A stretch of 37,040 bases of DNA from Oscillospiraceae bacterium. Its GTDB lineage: Bacteria > Bacillota > Clostridia > Oscillospirales > Oscillospiraceae. The notes beneath the pieces were generated by a model, which had not been told where the DNA came from, ran no database searches, and was given only the letters and a program-made list of their open reading frames with translations. The position numbers and the translations under genes were made by a program. Below are positions 31,352 through 37,040 of the stretch, piece by piece. Every line of letters starts with the position of its first letter. The first letter of the stretch is position 1. The stretch is from the NCBI GenBank assembly GCA_017448145.1, contig JAFSMA010000131.1:1-37040 (forward strand), in the 5' to 3' direction.

Positions 31352-31400
31352 GCACAGAATCGCTTGCACGATATGCCTATTCTGTGCTATCATATAGGCA
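31352..31400 (+). promoter_or_regulatory. Promoter of the AraC-type regulator with two overlapping inverted repeats
   Basis: TTGCAC (31364-31369) and TATCAT (31388-31393) have an 18-bp spacer. GCACAGAAT (31352-31360) and ATTCTGTGC (31379-31387) are a perfect 9-bp inverted repeat bracketing the -35. TGCCTAT (31374-31380) and ATAGGCA (31394-31400) are a second one bracketing the -10. Confidence 0.6.
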
Positions 31401-31423
31401 AATAATGCGCATTGGGAGGACGT

Positions 31424-32257
31424 ATGGAGCCGTTACAGTATGAGCAGCGGGGCTATCTCCGGGAGAATTTCCGCCTTTTCCACCTGGCGGACAACGCCCA
31501 CGAGACCTTTTCCTTTCACTATCATACCTTTCATAAGATCATTTTCCTGCTGGCAGGCCGGGCGGACTACGCCATCGAAGGGGAGCACTACCACCTGCAA
31601 AGCGGCGACTGCGTGCTGGTAGGCCGGGGCAGCATCCACCGCCCGGAGGTGGCCGACGGCGACTTCTACGAGCGGATGATCCTCTATATCTCCCCATCCT
31701 ATCTCCGCAGCCTGACCGAGGGCGAGGATATGGGGGAGTGCTTCGCTCTGGCCCAGCAGCAGTTCCGCTACGTGTTCCACGTGGCGGCGGGGGACGGCAT
31801 ACGGGAGCTGTTTGGTCGGCTGGAACGGGCCGGGATAGAGGGCGGCTTCGGCGGTGCGCTGCTGCAAGAGGCCTTGTTCGCCCAGCTGATGGTGGCGGTG
31901 AACCGCCGCGTCCTCCGGGGCGACAGCGTGGACGCCCACACCGGCGACACCAAGGTGCTGGACATCCTCCACTATCTCAACACCCATCTGACGGACCCCC
32001 TGTCCATTGACGACCTGGCGGGCCGGTTCTACCTGAGCAAATACCACATGATGCGCCGCTTTCGGGCGGAGACAGGGTACAGCATCCACAGCTACGTCAC
32101 GGAAAAGCGCCTCCTCCTGGCCCAGCAGCTGCTCCAATCCGGCGCTGCCCTCACCGACACGGCGGAGCGCTGCGGCTACCAGGACTATTCCACCTTCTCC
32201 CGGGCCTATAAAAAGCGGTTTGGCTGCACCCCCTCCCGCCGCCCGGCCCGGGAATAG
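31424..32257 (+). CDS. AraC-family transcriptional regulator
   Basis: A 277-residue regulator with an N-terminal cupin (about 20-140: FSFHYHTFHKIIFLLAGRADYAIEGEHYHLQSGDCVLVGRGSIHRPEV), typical of sugar or small-ligand sensing, and a C-terminal double helix-turn-helix (about 180-270: LSIDDLAGRFYLSKYHMMRRFRAETGYSI ... ALTDTAERCGYQDYSTFSRAYKKRFG). The start at 31424 follows GGGAGGA. No enzyme gene is adjacent on the same strand, so the target is open. The inverted repeats in its own promoter hint at autoregulation. Confidence 0.9.
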   Translation: MEPLQYEQRGYLRENFRLFHLADNAHETFSFHYHTFHKIIFLLAGRADYAIEGEHYHLQSGDCVLVGRGSIHRPEVADGDFYERMILYISPSYLRSLTEGEDMGECFALAQQQFRYVFHVAAGDGIRELFGRLERAGIEGGFGGALLQEALFAQLMVAVNRRVLRGDSVDAHTGDTKVLDILHYLNTHLTDPLSIDDLAGRFYLSKYHMMRRFRAETGYSIHSYVTEKRLLLAQQLLQSGAALTDTAERCGYQDYSTFSRAYKKRFGCTPSRRPARE

Positions 32258-32280
32258 GCGAAATTACGGCAATCTGCCCC

Positions 32281-32309
32281 TTTACTTTCGCTTGCGAAAG
32301 TGTTATACT
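32281..32309 (+). promoter_or_regulatory. Promoter of the YerC-like gene with a central palindrome
   Basis: TTTACT (32281-32286) and TATACT (32304-32309) have a 17-bp spacer. ACTTTCGC-TT-GCGAAAGT (32284-32301) is a perfect 8-bp inverted repeat filling the spacer. Confidence 0.7.
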
Positions 32310-32348
32310 CACACAGTAAAGTGTAAAAGTACCCAAGGAGGCGAAGCT

Positions 32349-32663
32349 ATGGCTATCAGAGCAGCCAAGTCCAAAATTGCCAAGAAGGAGAAGAGCGACC
32401 TTCTCTATCGCGCCATTCTCACGTTGGAGACCCCGGAGGAGTGCTATCAGTTCTTCCAGGATCTGTGTACCATCTCGGAGCTGCGCGCCATGGAGCAGCG
32501 CTATGAGGTGGCCACGCTGCTGAACGAGGGCATGATCTACCAGGAGATCCTGGAGAAAACCGGCGCCTCCAGCGCCACCATCAGCCGCGTCAACCGCAGC
32601 CTCATCAACGGCGCCGGCGGCTATGAGAGCGTGCTGGAAAAGATGAAAGACAGCGATACATGA
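32349..32663 (+). CDS. YerC/YecD family TrpR-like protein
   Basis: A 104-residue all-helical protein of the TrpR superfamily, YerC/YecD group. The helix-turn-helix is EILEKTGASSATISRVNRSL, and ELRAMEQRYEVATLLNEGMIYQEI matches the core. Related Firmicute proteins have no settled function; the tryptophan-binding residues of true TrpR are not evident. The start has AAGGAGG 7 bases upstream. A strong palindrome in its promoter suggests that it represses itself. It overlaps the next gene by 4 bp. Confidence 0.88.
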   Translation: MAIRAAKSKIAKKEKSDLLYRAILTLETPEECYQFFQDLCTISELRAMEQRYEVATLLNEGMIYQEILEKTGASSATISRVNRSLINGAGGYESVLEKMKDSDT

Positions 32664-33394
32664 GCGCCTATGAGGCCCTGGCCGGGGCCTATGACGGCCT
32701 GACCCGGGACGTGGCCTATGCCCGCCGGGCCGACTTTCTGGAAAAGCTGATGGCGCGCAGCCGCATCGGCAGCCACACGGTGCTGGATTTAGCCTGCGGC
32801 ACCGGCACCATGACCTGGTTGCTGGCGGCGCGGGGCCACGAGATGATCGGCGTGGACGGCAGCGAGGATATGCTCGCCCAGGCCATGAGCAAGACGGGGG
32901 AGGGGATACCGCCCCTGTTCCTCCACCAGTCCATGCCCCGGCTGGATTTATACGGCACGGTAGACGCCGCTGTCTGCTGCCTGGACAGCCTGAACTACCT
33001 CACCGCCCCCGCCGACGTGCGCCGCACCTTCGCCCGGCTCCATCTCTTCATCGCCCCCGGCGGTGTGCTGGTGTTTGACATCAACGGCCCCGCCAAGTTC
33101 GCCGCCCTGGACGGCCAGGTGTATTTGGACGAGAACGAGAACAGCTATTGCGTCTGGCGGACGGAAGTGACCCGTGGCGTGTGCCACTACTACGTGGACC
33201 TGTTCCGCCGGCAGCCAAACGGCGCCTGGCGCCGCAGCTTTGAGCACCACCGCCAGCGGTGCTACACTGTGGCCCAGCTGACGGCGTGGCTCCACGAGGC
33301 GGGCTTTACCGACGTTCGCACCTACGGCGACGGCGTGCTGCGTCGGCCCCGGCAGGACGAGCAGCGGATTTACTTCTCCGCCATTCGGAAATAA
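32660..33394 (+). CDS. Class I SAM-dependent methyltransferase
   Basis: A 244-residue methyltransferase with the SAM motif VLDLACGTGTMTWLLAARG and GVDGSEDML, then CCLDSLNYL and PGGVLVFDIN. A YDGLTRDVAYARRADFLEKL start is typical of a group of small Firmicute methyltransferases with unknown substrates. It is translationally coupled to the YerC-like gene (ATGA). Confidence 0.85.
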   Translation: MSAYEALAGAYDGLTRDVAYARRADFLEKLMARSRIGSHTVLDLACGTGTMTWLLAARGHEMIGVDGSEDMLAQAMSKTGEGIPPLFLHQSMPRLDLYGTVDAAVCCLDSLNYLTAPADVRRTFARLHLFIAPGGVLVFDINGPAKFAALDGQVYLDENENSYCVWRTEVTRGVCHYYVDLFRRQPNGAWRRSFEHHRQRCYTVAQLTAWLHEAGFTDVRTYGDGVLRRPRQDEQRIYFSAIRK

Positions 33395-33402
33395 ACCATT
33401 GC

Positions 33403-33422
33403 CCCGCTCCTTCGGGGGCGGG
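33403..33422 (+). terminator. Short stem-loop with UUCG loop before hslO
   Basis: CCCGCTCC pairs with GGGGCGGG around a TTCG loop. The following bases (ACTCTTCT) are only a weak T run, so termination would be partial and hslO may be read from the upstream genes. Confidence 0.4.
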
Positions 33423-33447
33423 ACTCTTCTGCAAAGGAATGACTATC

Positions 33448-34323
33448 ATGGATCGTATTGTTCGCGCAATTTCTTCTGACGGCATGGTGCAGGCGGCGGC
33501 TATCAGCAGTCGTGGTATCGTAGAGCGTGCCCGCCAGATTCACCACACCCTGCCGGTGGCCACGGCGGCGTTGGGCCGGGCGTTGTCCGGCTGCAGCCTG
33601 ATGGGCAACGCCCTGAAGGGCCACGGCGCCAGCCTGACGCTGCAAATCAAGGGCGGCGGCCCTTTGGGCACCGTGCTGGCGGTGTCCGATGCGGAGGGCA
33701 ACGTCCGGGGCTACGTGGTCAACCCCGCCGTGGATATTCCCCTGCGTCCTGACGGCAAACTGGACGTGGGTACCGCCGTGGGCAGCGAGGGCACGCTGAC
33801 GGTCATCAAGGACCTGCACATGAAGGAGCCCTACGTGGGCACCGTGGACCTGCTGGGGGGCGAGATCGCCGAGGACATCGCCGCCTACTTTGTGGAGTCG
33901 GAGCAGATTCCCACCGCCTGCGGCCTTGGGGTGCTGGTGGATCGTGACCAGAGCGTGAAGGCCGCCGGCGGCTACCTCATCCAGCTCATGCCCGGCGCGA
34001 ACGAGGACACCATCTGCAAGGTGGAGGGCGGCATCATGGCGGCCTCCAGCGTGTCGGCCCTCCTGGCGGAGGACGATGACCCGGAGCACCTGCTGCGCAC
34101 CGTCATGTCCGACTTTGACCTGAAAATCCTGGATTCCACCCCCGTGGAATACCGCTGCTACTGCTCCCGTGACCGGGTGGAGCGGGCGCTGATCTCCCTG
34201 GGCCGTGACGAACTGGAAGCCATTCTCCGTGACCAGGGCGGCTGTCAGATGACCTGCCAGTTCTGCGACGCGGTGTACGATTTCTCCGCCGCCGATCTGG
34301 AAAAGCTGCTGCAGGAGATTTGA
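33448..34323 (+). CDS. hslO: Redox-regulated chaperone Hsp33
   Basis: A 291-residue cytoplasmic chaperone. The N-terminal core (about 1-230) matches Hsp33 (RIVRAISSDGMVQAAAISSRGIVERA; LQIKGGGPLGTVLAVSDAEGNVRGYV). The C-terminal redox switch has CYC (Cys237, 239) and CQFC (Cys270, 273), which bind zinc when reduced and form disulfides under oxidative stress, switching the holdase on. The start at 33448 is 9 bases after AAAGGA; an ATG three codons earlier abuts that site. Confidence 0.95.
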   Translation: MDRIVRAISSDGMVQAAAISSRGIVERARQIHHTLPVATAALGRALSGCSLMGNALKGHGASLTLQIKGGGPLGTVLAVSDAEGNVRGYVVNPAVDIPLRPDGKLDVGTAVGSEGTLTVIKDLHMKEPYVGTVDLLGGEIAEDIAAYFVESEQIPTACGLGVLVDRDQSVKAAGGYLIQLMPGANEDTICKVEGGIMAASSVSALLAEDDDPEHLLRTVMSDFDLKILDSTPVEYRCYCSRDRVERALISLGRDELEAILRDQGGCQMTCQFCDAVYDFSAADLEKLLQEI

Positions 34324-34361
34324 CAGACCATATAATACGCAAAAAGCCACAAGCCATGCAG

Positions 34362-34388
34362 GCCGCAAGCCATGGGCTTGCGGTCTTT
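34362..34388 (+). terminator. Terminator after hslO
   Basis: CCGCAAGCC (34363-34371) pairs with GGCTTGCGG (34375-34383) around a short loop, followed by TCTTTT. Confidence 0.75.
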
Positions 34389-34425
34389 TGTCGAAACGGG
34401 ATGGAAATTTTCTCCATGGCAGCCT

Positions 34426-34454
34426 TTGACATACGCCCCACTCTATCCTATAAT
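34426..34454 (+). promoter_or_regulatory. Consensus promoter of the nitroreductase gene
   Basis: TTGACA (34426-34431) and TATAAT (34449-34454) with a 17-bp spacer are full consensus, so strong constitutive expression is expected. Confidence 0.9.
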
Positions 34455-34493
34455 GTGGAGGAAATGATTCATACCGGGAAAGGAGATTATCCT

Positions 34494-35309
34494 ATGTTGT
34501 TTTCTGCCAAAGAGGCCATCCGCCGCCGCAAGAGCGTCCGCACCTTTGACGGCACCGGCGTCATCGTGGCTGAGCGGGAGGCCCTGCTCGCCTATGTGGC
34601 GGACGCCGCCAATCCCTTCGGCGTGCCGGTGGAGTTCCGCCTGCTGGACAGCGCCGCCCACGGCCTTACCAGCCCCGTGGTGGTGGGGGCCGACCTGTAT
34701 CTGTGCGCCAAGGTGGGCCGTCAGCCCCACTACGAGCTGGCCTATGGCTACAGTTTCGAGAGCGCCTGTCTCTACGCCGCCTCCCTGGGCCTGGGCACGG
34801 TGATGCTGGCTGCGTCCATCAACCGCCCCGCCTTTGAGGCCGCCATGGCCCTCACCGGCGACGAGGTGATGGCGGTGGCCAGCCCTGTGGGTCACGCCGC
34901 TCAAAAGCGTTCCGTCCGGGACACGCTGATGCGCAAGGGCTTGAAGGCCGACGACCGCATTGCCTTTGAAAAGCTGTATTTCCGTGGCGATTTCTCCGCC
35001 GCCCTGTCCCCGGCCCAGGCGGGGGACTTCGCCTCCGCGTTGGAGCTGATGCGCTGGGCCCCCTCCGCCACCAATAAGCAGCCCTGGCGGGCGGTGGTGG
35101 CGGGCGACACCGTCCATTTCTACGAGGAGCGCACCATGCGGGACACCCCGCTGGGGGACATCCAGAAGGTGGATATGGGCATCGCCCTGTGTCATTTCGA
35201 CCTGACCATGCAGGAGGAGGGCCACACAGGCCGCTTCACGTTCGCCGACCCCGGCCTCGCCGCCCCGGAACGCACGGAGTATATCGTGTCCTATGTGAAA
35301 GAGAAGTGA
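34494..35309 (+). CDS. Nitroreductase-family flavoprotein
   Basis: A 271-residue FMN-fold protein. It shows the FMN-phosphate motif RRRKSVRTFDG near the start, a YGYSFESACLYAASLGLGTVML helix and, in the second half, MRWAPSATNKQPWRAVV, the usual SNxQPW motif. It resembles the double-domain putative nitroreductases (TM1586 type) of Clostridia. The reaction is probably NAD(P)H-dependent reduction of small acceptors; the natural substrate is unknown. The start at 34494 follows AAAGGAG by 8 bases; longer frames read through the promoter. Confidence 0.88.
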   Translation: MLFSAKEAIRRRKSVRTFDGTGVIVAEREALLAYVADAANPFGVPVEFRLLDSAAHGLTSPVVVGADLYLCAKVGRQPHYELAYGYSFESACLYAASLGLGTVMLAASINRPAFEAAMALTGDEVMAVASPVGHAAQKRSVRDTLMRKGLKADDRIAFEKLYFRGDFSAALSPAQAGDFASALELMRWAPSATNKQPWRAVVAGDTVHFYEERTMRDTPLGDIQKVDMGIALCHFDLTMQEEGHTGRFTFADPGLAAPERTEYIVSYVKEK

Positions 35310-35325
35310 GCTTACCTATATGATA

Positions 35326-35359
35326 AAAATGCCGTCAGCCCGAAAGCTGACGGCATTTT
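35326..35359. terminator. Bidirectional terminator
   Basis: AAAATGCCGTCAGC pairs exactly with its complement around CCGAAA, between the nitroreductase gene and the converging GH1 gene. Confidence 0.92.
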
Positions 35360-35369
35360 CTATGCGGCT

Positions 35370-36650
35370 TTATTTGGTGTAGCTGCCCAGGAAAGCAAGG
35401 CTCTCCTTGGGATGGCGCTCCATGGTGGCCCGATCTACCGCCATCAGGCCGAAGGTCATGGCGTAGCCCTTTTGCCACTCAAAGTTGTCCATCAGGCTCC
35501 AGTAGCAGTAGCCCTTGACGGGAAGACCGTCGCTGATGCAGCGTTCCACCCCGGCCAGCGCCCGCCGGATGAATTCCACCCGGCGGCTGTCGTCGGCCAC
35601 GGCCACACCGTTTTCCGTTACGATCAGATCGCCCTTGAAATCCTCATGCACCTTGCGGAGAACATGCGCCAGCGCCTGGGGGTAGAACTCGTACTCCATC
35701 TGGGTCAGCTCCGCGCCCTGGGGGGCGGGCAGCTGACCCTGGGGGCCGAACAGGGTGCGGGTGTAGTTCTGCACACCCAGGAAATCATCGTCCCGGATAT
35801 AGGGCAGATAGTGGCGGAACTCCTCGTCCCACTCCGCCGCAGCGGCGGCCTCGCCCCCCTCTGCCGCCTGGCAGTCGTGCATGGAGAGGGTGATGCCCAC
35901 CTGCATATGGGGGTACAGGGCCTTGATGGCCGCCTTGGCCGCCTGATGGGCCCGGAACACCAGAATGTCGCCCTCGGTCGTGCGGGAGGAGACGAAGATC
36001 TGGGGCTGGGGCGTGCCGAACACCTGGGCGTTCTCCATGGCAGCGTACTTCATGTTCTCCATCATCTTCTCAAAGTTCATGCCTACCTGCACGGTGCCCT
36101 CGGCGCTCTTGGCCTGGGCCGCCTGCTGGGCCATCAGCATATACCGCTTGGAGATGGCGGCCAGCTGCAAGCCCATGTTGGCCTCGTTGATGGTGCAGAT
36201 ATAGCGCAGCTCGCCGCCCAGTTTTTCCGTTACATAAGCGGCGTAGCGGCGGAAGTATTCGATGGTGCTCTCCGCCTCCCAGCCGCCCTTGCGGATGAGC
36301 CAGGCCGGGGAGGTGAAGTGGTGGAGGGTGACGATGGGTTCTACTCCATTTGCCTTGCAGCAGGCGATGACCTGGCGGTAATGCTCGATCTCCTGCTCGT
36401 CAAACTTGCCCTCCTCCGGCTCGATGCGGGCCCACTCAATGGAGAAGCGGTAGGCGTTCAGCCCCGCCCGGGCCAGCAGTGCAATGTCCTCCTCATAGCG
36501 GTGGTAGTGGTCGCAAGCCAACCCGCTGGGCTCGGCAAAGCTGGTGTGGGGCAGCCGCTCCTGGGCCCAGTAGTCGCTGTGGATGTTGTTGCCCTCCACC
36601 TGATGGGCCGCCGTGGCGGCACCGATGAAAAATCCCTTGGGAAAAGCCAT
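35370..36650 (-). CDS. Glycoside hydrolase family 1 beta-glycosidase
   Basis: A 426-residue (beta/alpha)8-barrel enzyme of family GH1 (beta-glucosidase, beta-galactosidase or 6-phospho types). It starts with FPKGFFIGAATAAHQVEG, has YRFSIEWARIEPEEG near 67-81, the acid/base Glu156 in TINEANMG (most members have NEP) and the nucleophile Glu346 in IVTENGV, then YCYWSLMDNFEW. It is cytoplasmic, with no signal peptide. Slightly short for the family (about 440-480). No PTS or sugar ABC genes are in view, so phospho-sugar preference cannot be decided. It lies 12 bp after the stop of another probable glycosidase, with AAGGAGG overlapping that end, so the two are an operon. Confidence 0.9.
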   Translation of the reverse strand: MAFPKGFFIGAATAAHQVEGNNIHSDYWAQERLPHTSFAEPSGLACDHYHRYEEDIALLARAGLNAYRFSIEWARIEPEEGKFDEQEIEHYRQVIACCKANGVEPIVTLHHFTSPAWLIRKGGWEAESTIEYFRRYAAYVTEKLGGELRYICTINEANMGLQLAAISKRYMLMAQQAAQAKSAEGTVQVGMNFEKMMENMKYAAMENAQVFGTPQPQIFVSSRTTEGDILVFRAHQAAKAAIKALYPHMQVGITLSMHDCQAAEGGEAAAAAEWDEEFRHYLPYIRDDDFLGVQNYTRTLFGPQGQLPAPQGAELTQMEYEFYPQALAHVLRKVHEDFKGDLIVTENGVAVADDSRRVEFIRRALAGVERCISDGLPVKGYCYWSLMDNFEWQKGYAMTFGLMAVDRATMERHPKESLAFLGSYTK

Positions 36651-36662
36651 GTTTTGCCCTCC

Positions 36663-37040
36663 TTATGACAGTTTTACACACTTGCCGTGGGTGATGCCGT
36701 TTTCGTTGAAGGTGTCCACTTGCACCCAGTAGTCCCGGCCCTTTACCAGCGCGCCCACCCGGTGGGCCCCGGCGGCAAACACCATGTCGCTGTGGTACAG
36801 CTTTTCGGGGTCGTTGCCAAAGAGAATGTTGTAGCCCACAGCGCCCTCCACGGGCGCAATGTCCACGGTCATATCCAGACCGTTGTTCTCCCGGCGGCAG
36901 GTGAAGTCCGCCGCGGCGGGAGCGTCACCATCCCCCAAACCGAACACCCGCAGGCCCGACACGCAGGGGGCCTGGCCGTAGGGCACCGCCATGTCCTGCA
37001 GCCGCAGGTACCGGGCACCAAAGCCCTCGGGGCGCACCAC
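36663..37040 (-). CDS. C-terminal part of a probable carbohydrate-active enzyme (cut by window edge)
   Basis: The last 125 residues of a larger protein continue past base 37040. GARYLRLQDMAVPYGQ-PCVSGLRVFGLG looks like the end of an F5/8 C-type or lectin-like region. The following 80 residues (DFTCRRENNGLDMTVDIAPVEGAVGYNILFGNDPEKLYHS...DYWVQVDTFNENG) look like a fibronectin type III-like sandwich. Similar tails occur on GH43-type enzymes of gut Clostridia. The catalytic domain is outside the window, so the family is inferred from the tail and the GH1 neighbour only. Confidence 0.6.
   Translation of the reverse strand: MVRPEGFGARYLRLQDMAVPYGQAPCVSGLRVFGLGDGDAPAAADFTCRRENNGLDMTVDIAPVEGAVGYNILFGNDPEKLYHSDMVFAAGAHRVGALVKGRDYWVQVDTFNENGITHGKCVKLS

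Noticed and set aside
34320..34345. TTGACA followed by TATAAT just after hslO as a promoter
   Set aside because: The hexamers are only 5 bp apart, and TTGACA partly overlaps the stop codon of hslO; the real promoter is at 34426-34454.

Overview
The window looks like a piece of chromosome from a GC-rich, anaerobic, gut-type member of the Clostridia, most likely Oscillospiraceae (relatives of Oscillibacter, Dysosmobacter or Flavonifractor). The grounds are strong Bacillota-type AGGAGG ribosome sites, sigma-A promoters with 17-18 bp spacers, a PhoB/PhoR-type pair next to a Na/Pi symporter, a TrpR-like YerC/YecD gene, lipoprotein ABC systems, and a GH1 enzyme beside a carbohydrate-enzyme fragment. 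This is inference from gene content; no 16S rRNA gene is present. I see no CRISPR array, transposase, integrase or phage gene.

Layout. 1-7.6 kb: end of a CPBP-type membrane protein; mntP and thiN; a PIN-domain protein; glyA; a selenium/sulfur-handling group (DUF3343, yedE, yedF); a membrane HD-GYP phosphodiesterase. Two copies of a 191-bp multi-hairpin repeat lie in this part, each directly after a terminator-like hairpin. 7.7-12 kb: a phosphate unit (response regulator, histidine kinase, Na/Pi symporter with PhoU-like tail) whose base and codon use looks less GC-biased than its flanks. 12.1-19.7 kb: tRNA-Arg(CCU), typA, then rlmA, a MATE transporter and a cysteine desulfurase on the minus strand, and mtaB with a YfbR-like nucleotidase on the plus strand. 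19.7-24.4 kb: a minus-strand run rpe-recR-apbE-AAA+ ATPase-EF-hand protein, headed by a leader of about 180 nt that can fold into a closed multi-branch structure. 24.5-27.2 kb: a zinc-ribbon membrane protein, a glutathione peroxidase and a cytoplasmic-looking protein made of about nine Cys3-His repeats. 27.3-30.4 kb: a 37-codon, tyrosine-rich open frame followed by a terminator and then a three-gene ABC importer of the TrpXYZ type. 30.4-37 kb: an NlpC/P60 hydrolase, AraC regulator, YerC-like regulator with methyltransferase, hslO, a nitroreductase, a GH1 glycosidase and the C-terminus of another probable carbohydrate enzyme.

How the parts work together. Most genes are housekeeping: one-carbon metabolism, tRNA and rRNA modification, recombination repair, redox defence and cell-wall turnover. 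The points that go beyond routine annotation are regulatory. They are a possible tyrosine-codon attenuator upstream of an aromatic amino acid importer, with an inverted repeat lying across its promoter; a riboswitch-like leader of unknown class upstream of rpe; competing hairpins upstream of yedE; palindromes inside the yerC, araC and PIN-gene promoters; and a dispersed palindromic repeat whose two copies show a compensatory base-pair change. The least explained proteins are the EF-hand/AAA+ pair and the tandem zinc-module protein without a signal peptide.
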